From Paraescarpia echinospica (Eukaryota; Annelida; Polychaeta; Sabellida; Siboglinidae), in assembly GCA_020002185.1 (NCBI GenBank), contig CM034543.1, positions 29,430,572 to 29,494,571 on the forward strand: DNA of 64,000 nucleotides, written 5' to 3'. The position numbers and the translations under genes are program-made. Of the stretch, positions 47,184 through 57,288 are shown piece by piece (the stretch's first letter is position 1; each line of letters begins with the position of its first letter). The notes under the pieces are model-generated. The model ran no database searches and was not told where the DNA came from. It saw only the letters and a list, made by a program, of their open reading frames with translations.

Positions 47184-48230
47184 ATGCCTCCACGAAAGCG
47201 GAAAACGCCAAAACGCTACGAAGGGGGTGCAACCGTTGGGCCAGTCCGCAGACGAGCGAGGGATGTGGGGACCAGCGCTGTGGCTCAGGCTATTGAGGAC
47301 CCAATGCCCATCACCACCGCTCTACTGCAGGAGCAAATCAACCTGATGCAGCAACAGATGCAGGCCATCGGTGATGTCATCACAAATATGGCCTCCGCAA
47401 CACCGGCAGCGAGGCCGGTAGCATCGGCAGCCGCCGGTTCAGCAGCGACGGCAGCAATGGAGGAGACAGCCACACTGTCTTTCCCAGTGCATACAGAGGG
47501 AGGTGAGGACGTGGAGTTCTACCCGTCTACCATGAACACTTTTGCTTCTGTACCGCTAGGCAGCTTGGTTGACGACCGTATCAAGTCAAAAATCTGGGGA
47601 AAACAATTTGTTGACTTAAGCCTCCTCGCTGGTGAATCCACACCACAAACCTTGTTGGTTCTCGATCCTGTCACCCAAACATCAAATGTGCATGTCAAAG
47701 ATCAGCCTACCACAAAAATTACCAACATCGAGCAGTGGTCCAACGCATTTCTAGTATATATAGCTATTTATGTCCAACAACATCCCACTGAGATTCAGGA
47801 CATCCTCAAATATATGCAATTTATTCGTTCTTTGGGGACCAGCTCACACCCTAGCGTGTTTCTGACGTATGACAAGGATTTTCGAAAACTACGAGCCATC
47901 AATTCCATGCCTTGGTATCATCTCCACCCGGAAATTTATCATCAGGTGACCCGTAAGGCCACCAGTGTCTCCAAACCAACCTTCTTTCCCATACGAAAGC
48001 AGCCAGATCCCCGTCGGCAGTCCTTTCCTGCAGGCTACTGTTTTGCCTTCTGTGCCACTGGGATCTGCAAATACCCAACATGTGCCTATAAGCACACATG
48101 CCCCACCTGCAATGGCCCACACGTCCCATCACAATGCCCAGCCAAACGCCGAACCCCTGCCTTCCCCAGACCTCCGGCTCCCAACACCGGTCTGCGCTGC
48201 CCAGCTCCGACGATTGCTAAACGAAAGTAG
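47184..48230 (+). CDS. Gag-like protein of the YR retroelement
   Basis: A 348-residue intact frame. Basic N-terminus (MPPRKRKTPKRYEGG), a short coiled stretch (LLQEQINLMQQQMQAIGDVI, about 48-67), an Ala-rich linker, a central globular region (about 105-250) and a Cys/His cluster near the end (CATGICKYPTCAYKHTCPTC, about 294-315, then a final C-P) that should bind zinc and nucleic acid. The layout matches Gag-like ORF1 proteins of DIRS elements. The 3' end overlaps the start of the RT frame by up to 265 nt. Confidence 0.75.
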   Translation: MPPRKRKTPKRYEGGATVGPVRRRARDVGTSAVAQAIEDPMPITTALLQEQINLMQQQMQAIGDVITNMASATPAARPVASAAAGSAATAAMEETATLSFPVHTEGGEDVEFYPSTMNTFASVPLGSLVDDRIKSKIWGKQFVDLSLLAGESTPQTLLVLDPVTQTSNVHVKDQPTTKITNIEQWSNAFLVYIAIYVQQHPTEIQDILKYMQFIRSLGTSSHPSVFLTYDKDFRKLRAINSMPWYHLHPEIYHQVTRKATSVSKPTFFPIRKQPDPRRQSFPAGYCFAFCATGICKYPTCAYKHTCPTCNGPHVPSQCPAKRRTPAFPRPPAPNTGLRCPAPTIAKRK

Positions 48231-49752
48231 TTACGATGCCACAGCAACAGACACACTTGTCAATGGATTTCTAGACGGTTTCCGTATCCCCTTTGAGGGG
48301 GACCTAAGTCACAGGTCAATACCATGTAATCACCCATCTCTTTTATTAAATCCTGCAGTGGCCAGTGATATGATTCATAAGGAAAAAGGCTTGGGTCGTA
48401 TAGCGGGCCCATTCACATCAGTACCTTTACACGATTATGTGGTATCACCACTGGGACTCATCCCTAAGAAAGAGCCCGGAAAATTTAGAATTATTCACGA
48501 TCGTAATAGTAAAAGGAGATTCTGTAAATTCTGGTATACCAAAAGATTTCTGTTCAGTCTCTTATGAAGATTATGATTTTTTGTGTCGTTGTTAACAACA
48601 GTAGGACAGGGCTGCTTTATTGCCAAAGCGGATATCGAATCTGCCTTTAGAATCGTGCCGATACATCCTTATGACTATCATCTACTGGGGTTTACTTTTG
48701 ACGGCCACTACTATTACGATAAGTGTCTTCCAATGGGTTGTGCTATATCATGCAAAATATTCGAGCAGTTTAGCTGTGCACTGCAATGGATTCTACAAAC
48801 CTCATTCCATGTGACATACATGTCACACATATTGGATGACTTTATTTTCCTGTCGCCTTCTGAACATGTCTGTAATGTATACCTACAGCAGTTTTTTTCG
48901 TTGGCCCAATTGTTGTCTATTCCTGTGAATCAGAGGAAAACCGTGGTTCCGTCCACGTGTGTCATTGTTCATGGCATTGAAATAGACACTGTGCGGATGC
49001 AGGCTAGGCTGCCACAGGATAAACTGGATGCTGCAATTCAGTTAGTAAGGGCCTATCGTCGTCGTCGAAAGGTTACTTTAAGGGAAATCCAAAGTCTTAT
49101 TGGCACGCTTTCCTTCGCATGTAAAGTAATAATCATGGGACGCCCGTTTCTCCGCCGATTAATCGATCTAACCATCGGAATTGACAAACCGCATTTCCAT
49201 ATTCGCCTAGGGCAAGCAGCACGCCTAGACTTGGCCGCTTGGGCTTTGTTTTTGGAAAGTTACAATGGGACATCACTTCTGCTTAATGATTTATGGAATT
49301 CCTCCGAAAAGCTAGAGCTGTTCACGGATGCTTCAGGGTTTGGGTTTGCCGGCTTACTTGAAGGTCATTGGTTTCAAGGGGTGTGGCCACCTTCATGGGC
49401 GAATCACAATATTGCTATAAAAGAGTTATTTCCAATTGTTCTGGCATTACGCTTGTGGCCTCTGGTGCTAGCTGACAGACGACTTCTTGTATTGTGTGAC
49501 AACGAAGCTGTTGTTCACATAATAAACAGTCAGACAAGCAAAGACAAGAAACTCATGTCACTCATCCGTACCATGACTGTGTCACTCATGCAGAACAATG
49601 TAATTCTTAGGGCAAAACATGTTCCCGGGAAAAATAATGTAATTGCGGACGCACTGTCTCGGTTCCAGGACACGCCAGACCTGCGCAGGCAGTATGGCCT
49701 CGAGCCAGTACCGTCGGTCATCCCGCCGGATCTCCAGCCCTGGCCTCTGTAA
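48150..49752 (+). pseudogene. Reverse transcriptase-RNase H of the YR retroelement
   Basis: RT begins around LRLPTPVCAAQLRRLL (48170) in the frame open from 47965, passes SVPLHDYVVSPLGLIPKKEP and slips near 48505-48515 and again near 48580. From 48583 a 389-residue frame continues: AKADIESAFRIVPIHP (motif A), FDGHYYYDKCLPMGCAIS (motif B) and SHILDDFIFL (catalytic LDD). RNase H follows with ELFTDASGFGFAG, IKELFPIVLAL and VLCDNEAVVHIIN, closing with VPGKNNVIADALSRF. The domain order and block sequences are those of DIRS-group polymerases. Confidence 0.85.
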
Positions 49753-49763
49753 TCCAGCAACTG

Positions 49764-50649
49764 TTGAACGGTTCGTTGACAGACCTCACCATTAAATCAT
49801 ACCAGAAGAGTATCGCAATGTTTCATGATTTCTGTCAATCGCATCTCCACATTACTCAGTGGTTTCCATCGAACACATCAGCTGTGGTTTCTTTCATTGC
49901 ATTTTCCTTTCAAAAAGGATATGCGCCTTCATCTATTGCCAGTACGTTATCTGCTGTTGCATACGTCCATAAAATGCATCACCTTGTCGATCCAACTGCT
50001 ACGTTTGTCGTTCGGAAACTTTTACAGGGGACAGCCAAGCTGAAGCCATCCTGTGATCAGAGGGCACCAGTTACAAAACCTGTTCTACAACAATTGGTCA
50101 GTTCTACTCCACATATTTCACCTTGTTATTACAATAGCCTTTTGACTTCAGCAATGTATCTCTTGGCATTCCATGCTTTCTTAAGAATTGGGGAAATTGC
50201 TGCTGCAACACCAGCTCGATCTAGTAGTGTTTTGCAGATGAGCCAGCTGGCGCTATCATCTTCTGAATGTACAATCGTTTTTCACACTTACAAGCATTAC
50301 CATGGCCCTCCAGTGTCTTTATCTATTCCAGCTCAACCGGATTCAATCTTTTGTCCAGTAAAGGCTGTCAGATTGTATTTGGCAGTGAGGGGAAGGTCAC
50401 CAGGACCAGTATTTATTTTTCCAGGAGGTACTCCTGTTTCAAAATCTTTCTTCAATGACCAGCTGAAAAAAATCCTTGACTTGGGCAGGTTTATCAACTA
50501 TGTCTTATAAAGGTCATAGTTTCCGCATCGGTGCCGCCACTACAGCAGCAATGCAGGGAGTGTCGGATGAGGAAATCCAACGTATGGGACGCTGGAGATC
50601 CCAAGCCTTTCGCAAATATATCCGGATCCCTATGTTGCATCTACAATGA
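49764..50649 (+). pseudogene. Tyrosine recombinase of the YR retroelement, one frameshift
   Basis: N-terminal SAM-like domain (LTIKSYQKSIAMFHDFC) then the catalytic domain with Arg141 in FLRIGEIA. The open frame ends at 50510, but the next frame carries the rest: H-x-x-R in GHSFRIGAATT (CAT at 50515), GRWRS and the nucleophile Tyr in FRKYIRI (TAT at 50617), stopping at TGA 50647. The switch point is best placed at the A7 run 50466-50472. All catalytic residues are present, so one indel separates this from an open gene. Confidence 0.87.
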
Positions 50650-50723
50650 CCAACACGTAGAATGTCAGAAGACAGTAAATAAACACACTAGATATCCGAG
50701 TTCGTTATTTTTAGTGACCAGGA

Positions 50724-50864
50724 GGCTTTCTACTTAGGTGGGGCTTCCTAGGTTTTAGCTCTGATCAGCGGATCCTTAGGGTAATTAATGCTTGCCATGA
50801 AATACACCTAAACTGTAGTGGTACTTAGATATGCTTTCTACTTAGGTGGGGCTATCTAGGTTTC
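50724..50864. repeat. ~35-bp direct repeats downstream of the recombinase
   Basis: GCTTTCTACTTAGGTGGGGC plus CTAGGTTT occurs at 50724-50757 and 50830-50864, with a third, shorter copy near 51049 (GCTTTCTACTTAGATGG). These may belong to the split direct repeats of the YR element's right end. Confidence 0.7.
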
Positions 50865-50870
50865 ATGATG

Positions 50871-51190
50871 CGTGTTGAATTTTTGGCAATAGTTTTACAT
50901 GTGATAAGATGCACAGAGTTAATACTAGCCACAAGGGATGCTTATTACTTGGGCATTCGATGGAAACAAACATAATATTTATGTTGTATAAAACCTTTAT
51001 GCTGATGCTTATCTGCTAGCAGTGTTCCGATTTAAGGTAGAGTTGTGCTTTCTACTTAGATGGTACATCATGTGTATATGCCCTGCAATAGTAATGTCGA
51101 GCCATCAATTACACGCGGGTATTGTGTTACTTGGATATCCTAAGTAAACAATCAATCAAAAACCAACAAAACATGTACTGCTCCAATATG
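50871..51190. other. No gene recognised
   Basis: Non-coding flank of the YR element with one further copy of the CTTTCTACTTAG word near 51049. Confidence 0.3.
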
Positions 51191-51290
51191 TGAGAAGGGC
51201 TGTTTATCAAATTGGTTATGTGTTGTCACAAGTTCTTGTGCCAAATCTCCATCTGCTTGATCTTGAACACCGTGGTTGGAGTTCAACTGA

Positions 51291-51352
51291 TTCAGTATGG
51301 AAACAACTGATTCGGTATGAAAACAAGTGATTCAGTATGGAAACCATGTTGG
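51291..51352. repeat. 20-bp tandem repeat x3
   Basis: CTGATTCAGTATGGAAACAA is repeated three times with two or three changes. Confidence 0.8.
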
Positions 51353-51539
51353 ACTTCAACTCTCAGAGACACCGACGCCATGCCATGACCTAGTGCACTG
51401 TGATTGCAAATCTAAGTGTAGTCCAATTTATATATTATTTTTCATAACTATGTATGTTGTGAGGTATGTTATGGTTGAGAATATAACTGAATAAAATTTG
51501 CAACAGCCTGGAAGATTATAATCGTGAAGACACGTACCA

Positions 51540-52132
51540 TAAACCTGGTATGGATTCTTAAACTCAACACACGTTCAGATCATATTCCCAGAACGCATGT
51601 ATGCAAGGCAGCCATCTTGACATTCTGTTTAACCATCATTTGATGGTTGTAGCCCTTTTTTAATTCATGTACACGTGTATTACCGGAATAAACAAAGAAA
51701 ATATGTGTTTGTGTTGCACATATGTATGGCCGTCATCTGGGAATAATGCAAGTGGCACATCTGGATTCCTTGACCTTGAAACATATGAACCACCTATGGA
51801 TTCGTCACATGGAGTACTCAAATTCAAGAGACACTAAAATTATGTTCGTAGAACGTCTATACATGGCAGCCATCTTGAATTTCAATATTGCCGTCATCTT
51901 TGGATATTGCGCACGACAGAAATTGATTCCTTGACGCTGGAAATGTTGGTTTAGACTCTATGCAGGATCATAATTCTATGTTATTGCGGCCATTTTTAAA
52001 ATAAAGATGGCGGCTAGGTACCATGTCGACAACGATGGGTACCTAGCTTTATATGATTCTACATAGGGGCCTGTAATAAACTACGTATATACATATGTGC
52101 CAATTTTCATGCTTTTGTCAAAAAATGCACAA
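51540..52132 (-). repeat. Inverted arm B with subterminal repeats, partner of 36019-36275
   Basis: 51940-52132 is the inverted match of arm A. Inward of it, 51540-51940 contains further diverged units built of the same words: a GGATTCCTTGACC-like box followed by GGCAGCCATCTTGA or GGCCGTCATCTG (near 51605, 51728, 51765, 51870, 51890, 51925). Confidence 0.65.
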
Positions 52133-52307
52133 TTCGTCCAATTTCTGGCTCTTGGCGAACAACAAACTATGACAATACAACTGTGATGCAACGAATTAAT
52201 TTAATACGCGCGTTAACTGTCAATTACATGCTTTTACTACATGGGTTATGTCAAAATAATCAAAGTTTTCAATTGTTTCGAATGTTTATTTAAAGTGTTC
52301 TTACATA

Positions 52308-52420
52308 CACACGCACGCACACTCAAACACACACACGCACGCACACACACTCGATCACTCGCACACGCACGCACACACACGCACATGCACGCGCGCGCGC
52401 GCGCGCACACACACACACCA
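52308..52420. repeat. CA/CG-alternating microsatellite
   Basis: ACACACGCACGC units with a CGCGCGCGCGCG core at about 52390-52404. Confidence 0.9.
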
Positions 52421-53015
52421 AAAACAAACAGCAATGCTATTGATAAAATCTATATTGCGTTCAATAATATTTGTCCTTGACATTCAAGGTAAATAGGCCT
52501 AACACACATATATTATAAACACATCGGAAGACGGTGAGATTTGCTGTTGGAGATTTTCGCCGGAGCTTCAGCAGCATGCACCATGCACTCCGACTCCATT
52601 GTCGCGCTCACATTGGAAGACGGCCGGGATGGGGGATACTGTTGAACATTTTTGCGGCAACGTTCACAATTTCTGAAGCTAAACAAAAACCTCCACTCCA
52701 GTTGCACCCCCCCCCCACCCCGTAAGATTCACCAAAGCGGGGGCACATACAAATCAAAGGTCTAGCTAACTTAGTAACTAGGGGGCAAGTAACGTCGGAG
52801 GCATATATTCCAAAGGTCTATGCCTAGGGGCACGACACGCTAGCGCAGGCAAATTCCAAAAGTCTAGGGAGGCACGTAACGCCCAGGTCCCCTGGATCCG
52901 CCTATGACACTTTCTCCCTTAGACACCTTACTATTTAAAAAGGGTATTCTGTTCCCAAGAGTAAAGGAGAAATCACTCGCTATCTAGCGAGTGAGATAGC
53001 ATTGCAGTGAGATAC
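52421..53015. other. No gene recognised
   Basis: Short frames only. The palindrome GAGTGATTTCTC... CACTCGCTATCTAGCGAGTGAG near 52970-52998 is a short perfect inverted repeat. Confidence 0.3.
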
Positions 53016-53214
53016 CCAAGTGAATGAATGGAACAGATTATCTGATGATTGTGTGGGTGCTAGTAGTGTGAATATGTTTAAAAATAAAATCGACACATAC
53101 CTCAGAAGGGCTGGATAGATGTAGATAAAAGGGTTGGACACTCGATAAGCCAAAGGGCTTCCTTGTCCACCTGCCATCTAGAGTTAATTCTCTGGATGGC
53201 AATCTTGTTAAAGT
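53016..53214 (+). mobile_element. 5'-truncated CR1-like LINE 3' end (copy 3)
   Basis: The last ~195 bp of the same LINE as at 9.4 and 38.5 kb, from GTGAATGAATGGAACAGATT to GGCAATCTTGTTAAA. It ends 70 bp before the MRPL30 start codon, so it probably supplies part of that gene's promoter or 5' UTR. It is closer to the 38-kb copy than to copy 1. Confidence 0.88.
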
Positions 53215-53283
53215 TACGACGGTTAGTGTTGCCATCTGACGGGTTCCGATACAGCAGCGTGTTGCTTGACGTCGTGAAAAGTC

Positions 53284-55405
53284 ATGGCTTTGACGCTGCG
53301 AGCGTTATCAAAGGTAAACAAATAATACGAAACAAACTACATTGTGTTTGTATATGTGTAACAAATCGAAAGCTTCATGCATGATATACTATAAACAAGA
53401 GTGAAGAAATACCCAAGTTGGGTTGATAGTATTTATTTATCTATTATCGCTCACACGAAGGGCAAGACGGTCAGGTTCCGATGCTGGCCGTATTCGTTTA
53501 CAACTACAACAAAACACTTTGGGCTTTGTTGCGAGTTATATTGATTCAATTGCTGTAGCAGTTACACCGATTCTACGTAACTACGTTTGTAGGCGTGCAC
53601 AACATTAGGGCCTGTTGTTTTGTATTCTTCCCCAAGTGGCCAATCACTCAAGAGCCAGAGGAGTTTGACTAAAACTAGTAAAAGGCGCACGACCACGCAC
53701 GACCATGAAGTTAACGAACGACCACGCACGACCAAATAATATAATATGTTGGTAGATAGTTTGGTCGTTGATGGTATATATATGGTTTGTGTGTGCATTA
53801 TTAAAACAGTTTTGAGTCTGTATTTCATCCACGAGTTACACAATTTATGCATTTTATCCGATCTTCCGGACGAATCTTTAGTCTTGGCACAGTAGCGCCA
53901 CCTGGCGAATGGAACCGTAGAGTTACCACAAGCGATGATAAAAGTTGCGAATTTTGTTACTCTAATGCGGAGAACATATCTGAAATTTGGCGAGCTGCAC
54001 ACACACCTCCTACGTGCCACCAACAGCCTGCTTGGTTACCAACACTACATACATTTTGGTCGTGCGCCTTTTAGTCATACCGCTCAAGAGTCGGGGTGAT
54101 CTTAAAAGTAAAACTCCCAGCTATGCCATGGTTATGTCAATATTTATGTATTGTGCAATAAAATATACTTTCCCAGCTGTGCCAGGTTTATGTCAATATT
54201 TATTTACATACATTAGAACTGTATGTGTCCACTTATTATACTTAGGATGTAGTGATATAAATCGCTATGAATGAAAGACTCGATGAACATGGTGTTGTTT
54301 ATGTTTAACTTTATCTTTTGTAATGTTTTATGGTTGTAGTGCTACAAGCCATGTCTCAACTATGGCCCCGTCACAACAAGCGTGCGATGGGAGATGACAA
54401 GGAAGAAACGATACGAGTTGGAGGACGCAAGTCTTAAGTGGGCAAAGCCTCTCATTGCCCAAGCACAGCTGGCACCAAAGCAAAAGGACAGTGTTGAAAA
54501 GAAAGAACCATACATGCTCCATGTTGTCTACCGAATCAAGAAGCTCTTTGGTCGACCGTGGTGGGAGAAAGAACTCATTGAAAAACTGGAACTAGATGGG
54601 CCGGTAATTAAATATACTTTTATGTTTATGTATGACAATTATCAGGGTTGGGGTCAATTCGTTCCAATCAATTCCAGCTCAATTTTTTTTATAAAATTCC
54701 AATTCCTTCTATAATCGTCCAATTCCGCATAACAACAAAAGTCAATACGATTAATGTGCATACAGCGTGTCATATTTGTGCATACAGTGTGTCATATTTG
54801 TATAATTATTTACATGACAGGCTATTTGAAGTCACTTAAGAAGATTTTCTTTCCAGATGATAAAGTATATTCTCATTTGTTTGATAAAATATCCTTTGTT
54901 GTTAACATGGGGAAGATATAAGTCAAATTTGAACAAGCACCATGATCGTCTTTTTGGCAGATACCGGTGCAATACAAAACATCTTTATTACTATTACATA
55001 TTGTAGTTATTTGGTGTTGTTTTTTCCTAGTGTTTCCGTCCGGTTGTACACAAGAACATCCCCGAGATCAACAAGATGTTGCGAGAAGTTAAACATCTAG
55101 TTCGTATCGTGCCCCTTACATTCCCTCATGGTCTACCTGAACACGAGTCAGACTTTGACCATACACTCATCAAGAGCAACGGAGAGTTTGTGGTGAAGAA
55201 GAGACTCGAACAATTTGAGCCAGAGTCGGTTGAAGAGACGAATAAATGGGAGCTCGGTGAAGAGACGGTAAAGAACCGATTGAAGCGAACTCTGCAGACA
55301 TTCTCGGTGCATCGCGAGTACAATCGTGCCAAGTATGAGTACAAGTACAATCAGGATGGCAAGGAGTACCGGTACAACTTCAACAAGCCGCAGAAGAAGC
55401 AGTGA
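53284..55405 (+). CDS. MRPL30: Mitochondrial large ribosomal subunit protein uL30m (MRPL30), 3 exons
   Basis: Exons 53284-53313, 54340-54603 and 55031-55405 (stop TGA). Donors are AAG|GTAAAC and CCG|GTAATT; acceptors end GTTGTAG and TTCCTAG; every junction is phase 0. The 222-residue product starts MALTLRALSK, a basic leader fit for mitochondrial import. The uL30 core spans exons 2-3: YMLHVVYRIKKLFGRPWWEK, then VHKNIPEINKMLREVKHLVR and PLTFPHGLPEHESDF, which line up with vertebrate MRPL30 around its RPYWEK and VHKNIP segments. It is a structural component of the mitoribosome. The protein is longer than the 161-residue human form because of about 60 charged residues after the GEFVV end of the core. 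The start and exon 1 are inferred from ATG, donor and phase; exons 2-3 are secure. Confidence 0.88.
53650..54095. mobile_element. Possible MITE in MRPL30 intron 1
   Basis: A 16-bp perfect inverted repeat (AAAAGGCGCACGACCA at 53680-53695 and its complement at 54057-54072) is extended outward by TTTGACTAAAA and CTCAAGAG words on both sides, with a 9-bp gap on the left. The interior has further CACGACCA repeats. No target duplication was found. Confidence 0.45.
54100..54210. repeat. ~55-bp tandem duplication in MRPL30 intron 1
   Basis: CCCAGCTATGCCATGGTTAT and TGTCAATATTTATGTA recur as CCCAGCTGTGCCAGGTTTAT and TGTCAATATTTATTTA about 57 bp later. Confidence 0.65.
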
Positions 55406-55557
55406 TAAACTATCACATTGTGTATCCAGAATGTCATGTTGCGTGGGAACTGAACTGAAAGGAATACAGCTAAATATATGTAAACAAGTATGTATGAAAT
55501 TTGCAATGACTTTTTACAAATTTTGACTGAGTATTGTTATTTTTTGTGACTATAAAT

Positions 55558-55563
55558 AATAAA
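55558..55563 (+). terminator. MRPL30 polyadenylation signal
   Basis: AATAAA, about 150 bp after the MRPL30 stop codon and the first canonical signal downstream. Confidence 0.65.
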
Positions 55564-55599
55564 GAAAACCTACCTTCTACTCACCATGCTTGTAACTTG

Positions 55600-57250
55600 A
55601 ACTGTTTATTGCAGAACGTCCCATATTGGTATATAAGGCTATCACGGGAAAGGGTTTTATATAATATTGTAGGTCCTATCTGTTGTCATGCAAGTTCCCA
55701 CGTGTGTTGTTAACTTGTCTCACATTCAAGACAATTGATTCAGGGAACTTCCTGCTAATAATAACCACCCGTGGCTGATTCTGCATAACAGAATAGACAG
55801 GCTCGCTTTAAACATTTTTTTCATAAACTTATAGCACAGGCATGGTAGGACGATCATCTCAATATGCTTCATCCACCAAAATGTACAGGGGGACTCTACT
55901 GGAAGGTAATAAAGCATGTGTGCATGTGTTTACTTGACCTAGACCACATATTATGTTCCATGAAATAATACACCTCTGTAATTGTTGTGACGGCCAACTT
56001 TTACATCAGTTACCTTTTTCTTCATGTCATCTTTTTTCCACTGTCGTTTCCCTAGCACCTTGACTCATCTGTTGACAACTGGAAAACTACTTATGGATTT
56101 TGAGATTGACCAATCCGTTTGTTTTGACGCGCCTCTGAGCTTGGTTTCCAAGGATTTACGCGCAATAGAAGTTATCTTATTATTATTATCTAACTTACGC
56201 AAGCAACAAAGAGATGACATTCATTCTATTCAATGAGTTTATTCCTCCTGTTCCGGAGATGGCAATGGTCATTGTGTGACCTTAAGGCATTGACGTCACT
56301 AATATACATTTTCATTCGCCATAAAACAACCTGGTCCTGCAATACTACAAAGATCAAACAATGGTGGTGATGGAATATAGCATTTGTAACCAGCTGTTTA
56401 CCCATATAAACCTAAGTCATGTAACAATAACAATGTCGTCTTTAACAGCTAATATTACTGTTAAACATAAAAGTTCCAAAAGTGATATGCAGACTGTTGT
56501 TTGTTAGTGTCAGTCACCCAAAAGTGTAATAATGTCACAAGATTATATACAGACAGTAATTTTGGATGAAGAGTATTTGATCAAGACGAGTTCAAATTTA
56601 ATTAGTGTCAGAAAAGAACATGTCCATGCTTAATTAAAAAGTAATATATTTGATTTAATGTTAAGTCGACATCTTGAAGTAACAAAATCACGTAGCCATG
56701 ATTTTTAAATAATGTATCCATTGGCTCAATACCCAAGAGTGAAGTACAATATTAAAAGCTACAACCAATTTTAATTTGTCTTGATAACGTAGAATCGACA
56801 TACCAGAAATGGCAGTCAATATATCACTGCAAGTTGACGTTTATGACTAGGTGAAAGACGCTGCATTCAGAAATGAGTAATGATACTAAGTTTGAAGAAA
56901 TGGGCAGTTATTCTTGTGATTCATTAACACAGCAAGAATGCACAACAGACAGTATTAGTTGTACAGTATACTCAACAATTCACAAACTACCTGGAGAAAT
57001 GAAATTAATTATGTGAAAAATACAGAAACAGAAATTGAGTTTCCAGATCAATAGTATTTACATAGACATGTATATATACAGAATCATTTAATACCCCAAG
57101 TCAGCCATAAATAACTTGTTTAACAATGATAGGAGGAACAATTTCCACATATACAGCTGTAGAGTCTACAGTACTGTCGTAACAGAAATGCAGCTTACTG
57201 CTACTGTAACACACAAGCAGTGGAGGAATATTGATATCTGTAAAGCTCGA
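55600..57250. other. Intergenic spacer between converging MRPL30 and ALG5
   Basis: Non-coding, AT-rich. No supported element or gene. One frame at 56024-56236 has no recognisable domain. Confidence 0.45.
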
Positions 57251-57255
57251 TTCCT

Positions 57256-57261
57256 TTTATT
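57256..57261 (-). terminator. ALG5 polyadenylation signal candidate
   Basis: TTTATT on the plus strand reads AATAAA on the minus strand, about 28 bp past the ALG5 stop. Other, more distant signals may be used. Confidence 0.4.
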
Positions 57262-57288
57262 TGATCACAGACGAAGTAGTTTGAGATT

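Larger units (their letters stand above)
45795..50870 (+). mobile_element. DIRS/Ngaro-like tyrosine-recombinase retroelement
   Basis: Four coding segments in one orientation: SGNH hydrolase, Gag-like protein, RT plus RNase H, and tyrosine recombinase in place of a DDE integrase. RT-RH followed directly by a YR, with Gag overlapping RT, is the DIRS order; an SGNH hydrolase ORF has been described in Ngaro-type relatives. There are no LTRs and no flanking short target duplication, as expected for YR elements. Frameshifts in RT and YR make this copy inactive. Outer limits are uncertain. Confidence 0.82.
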
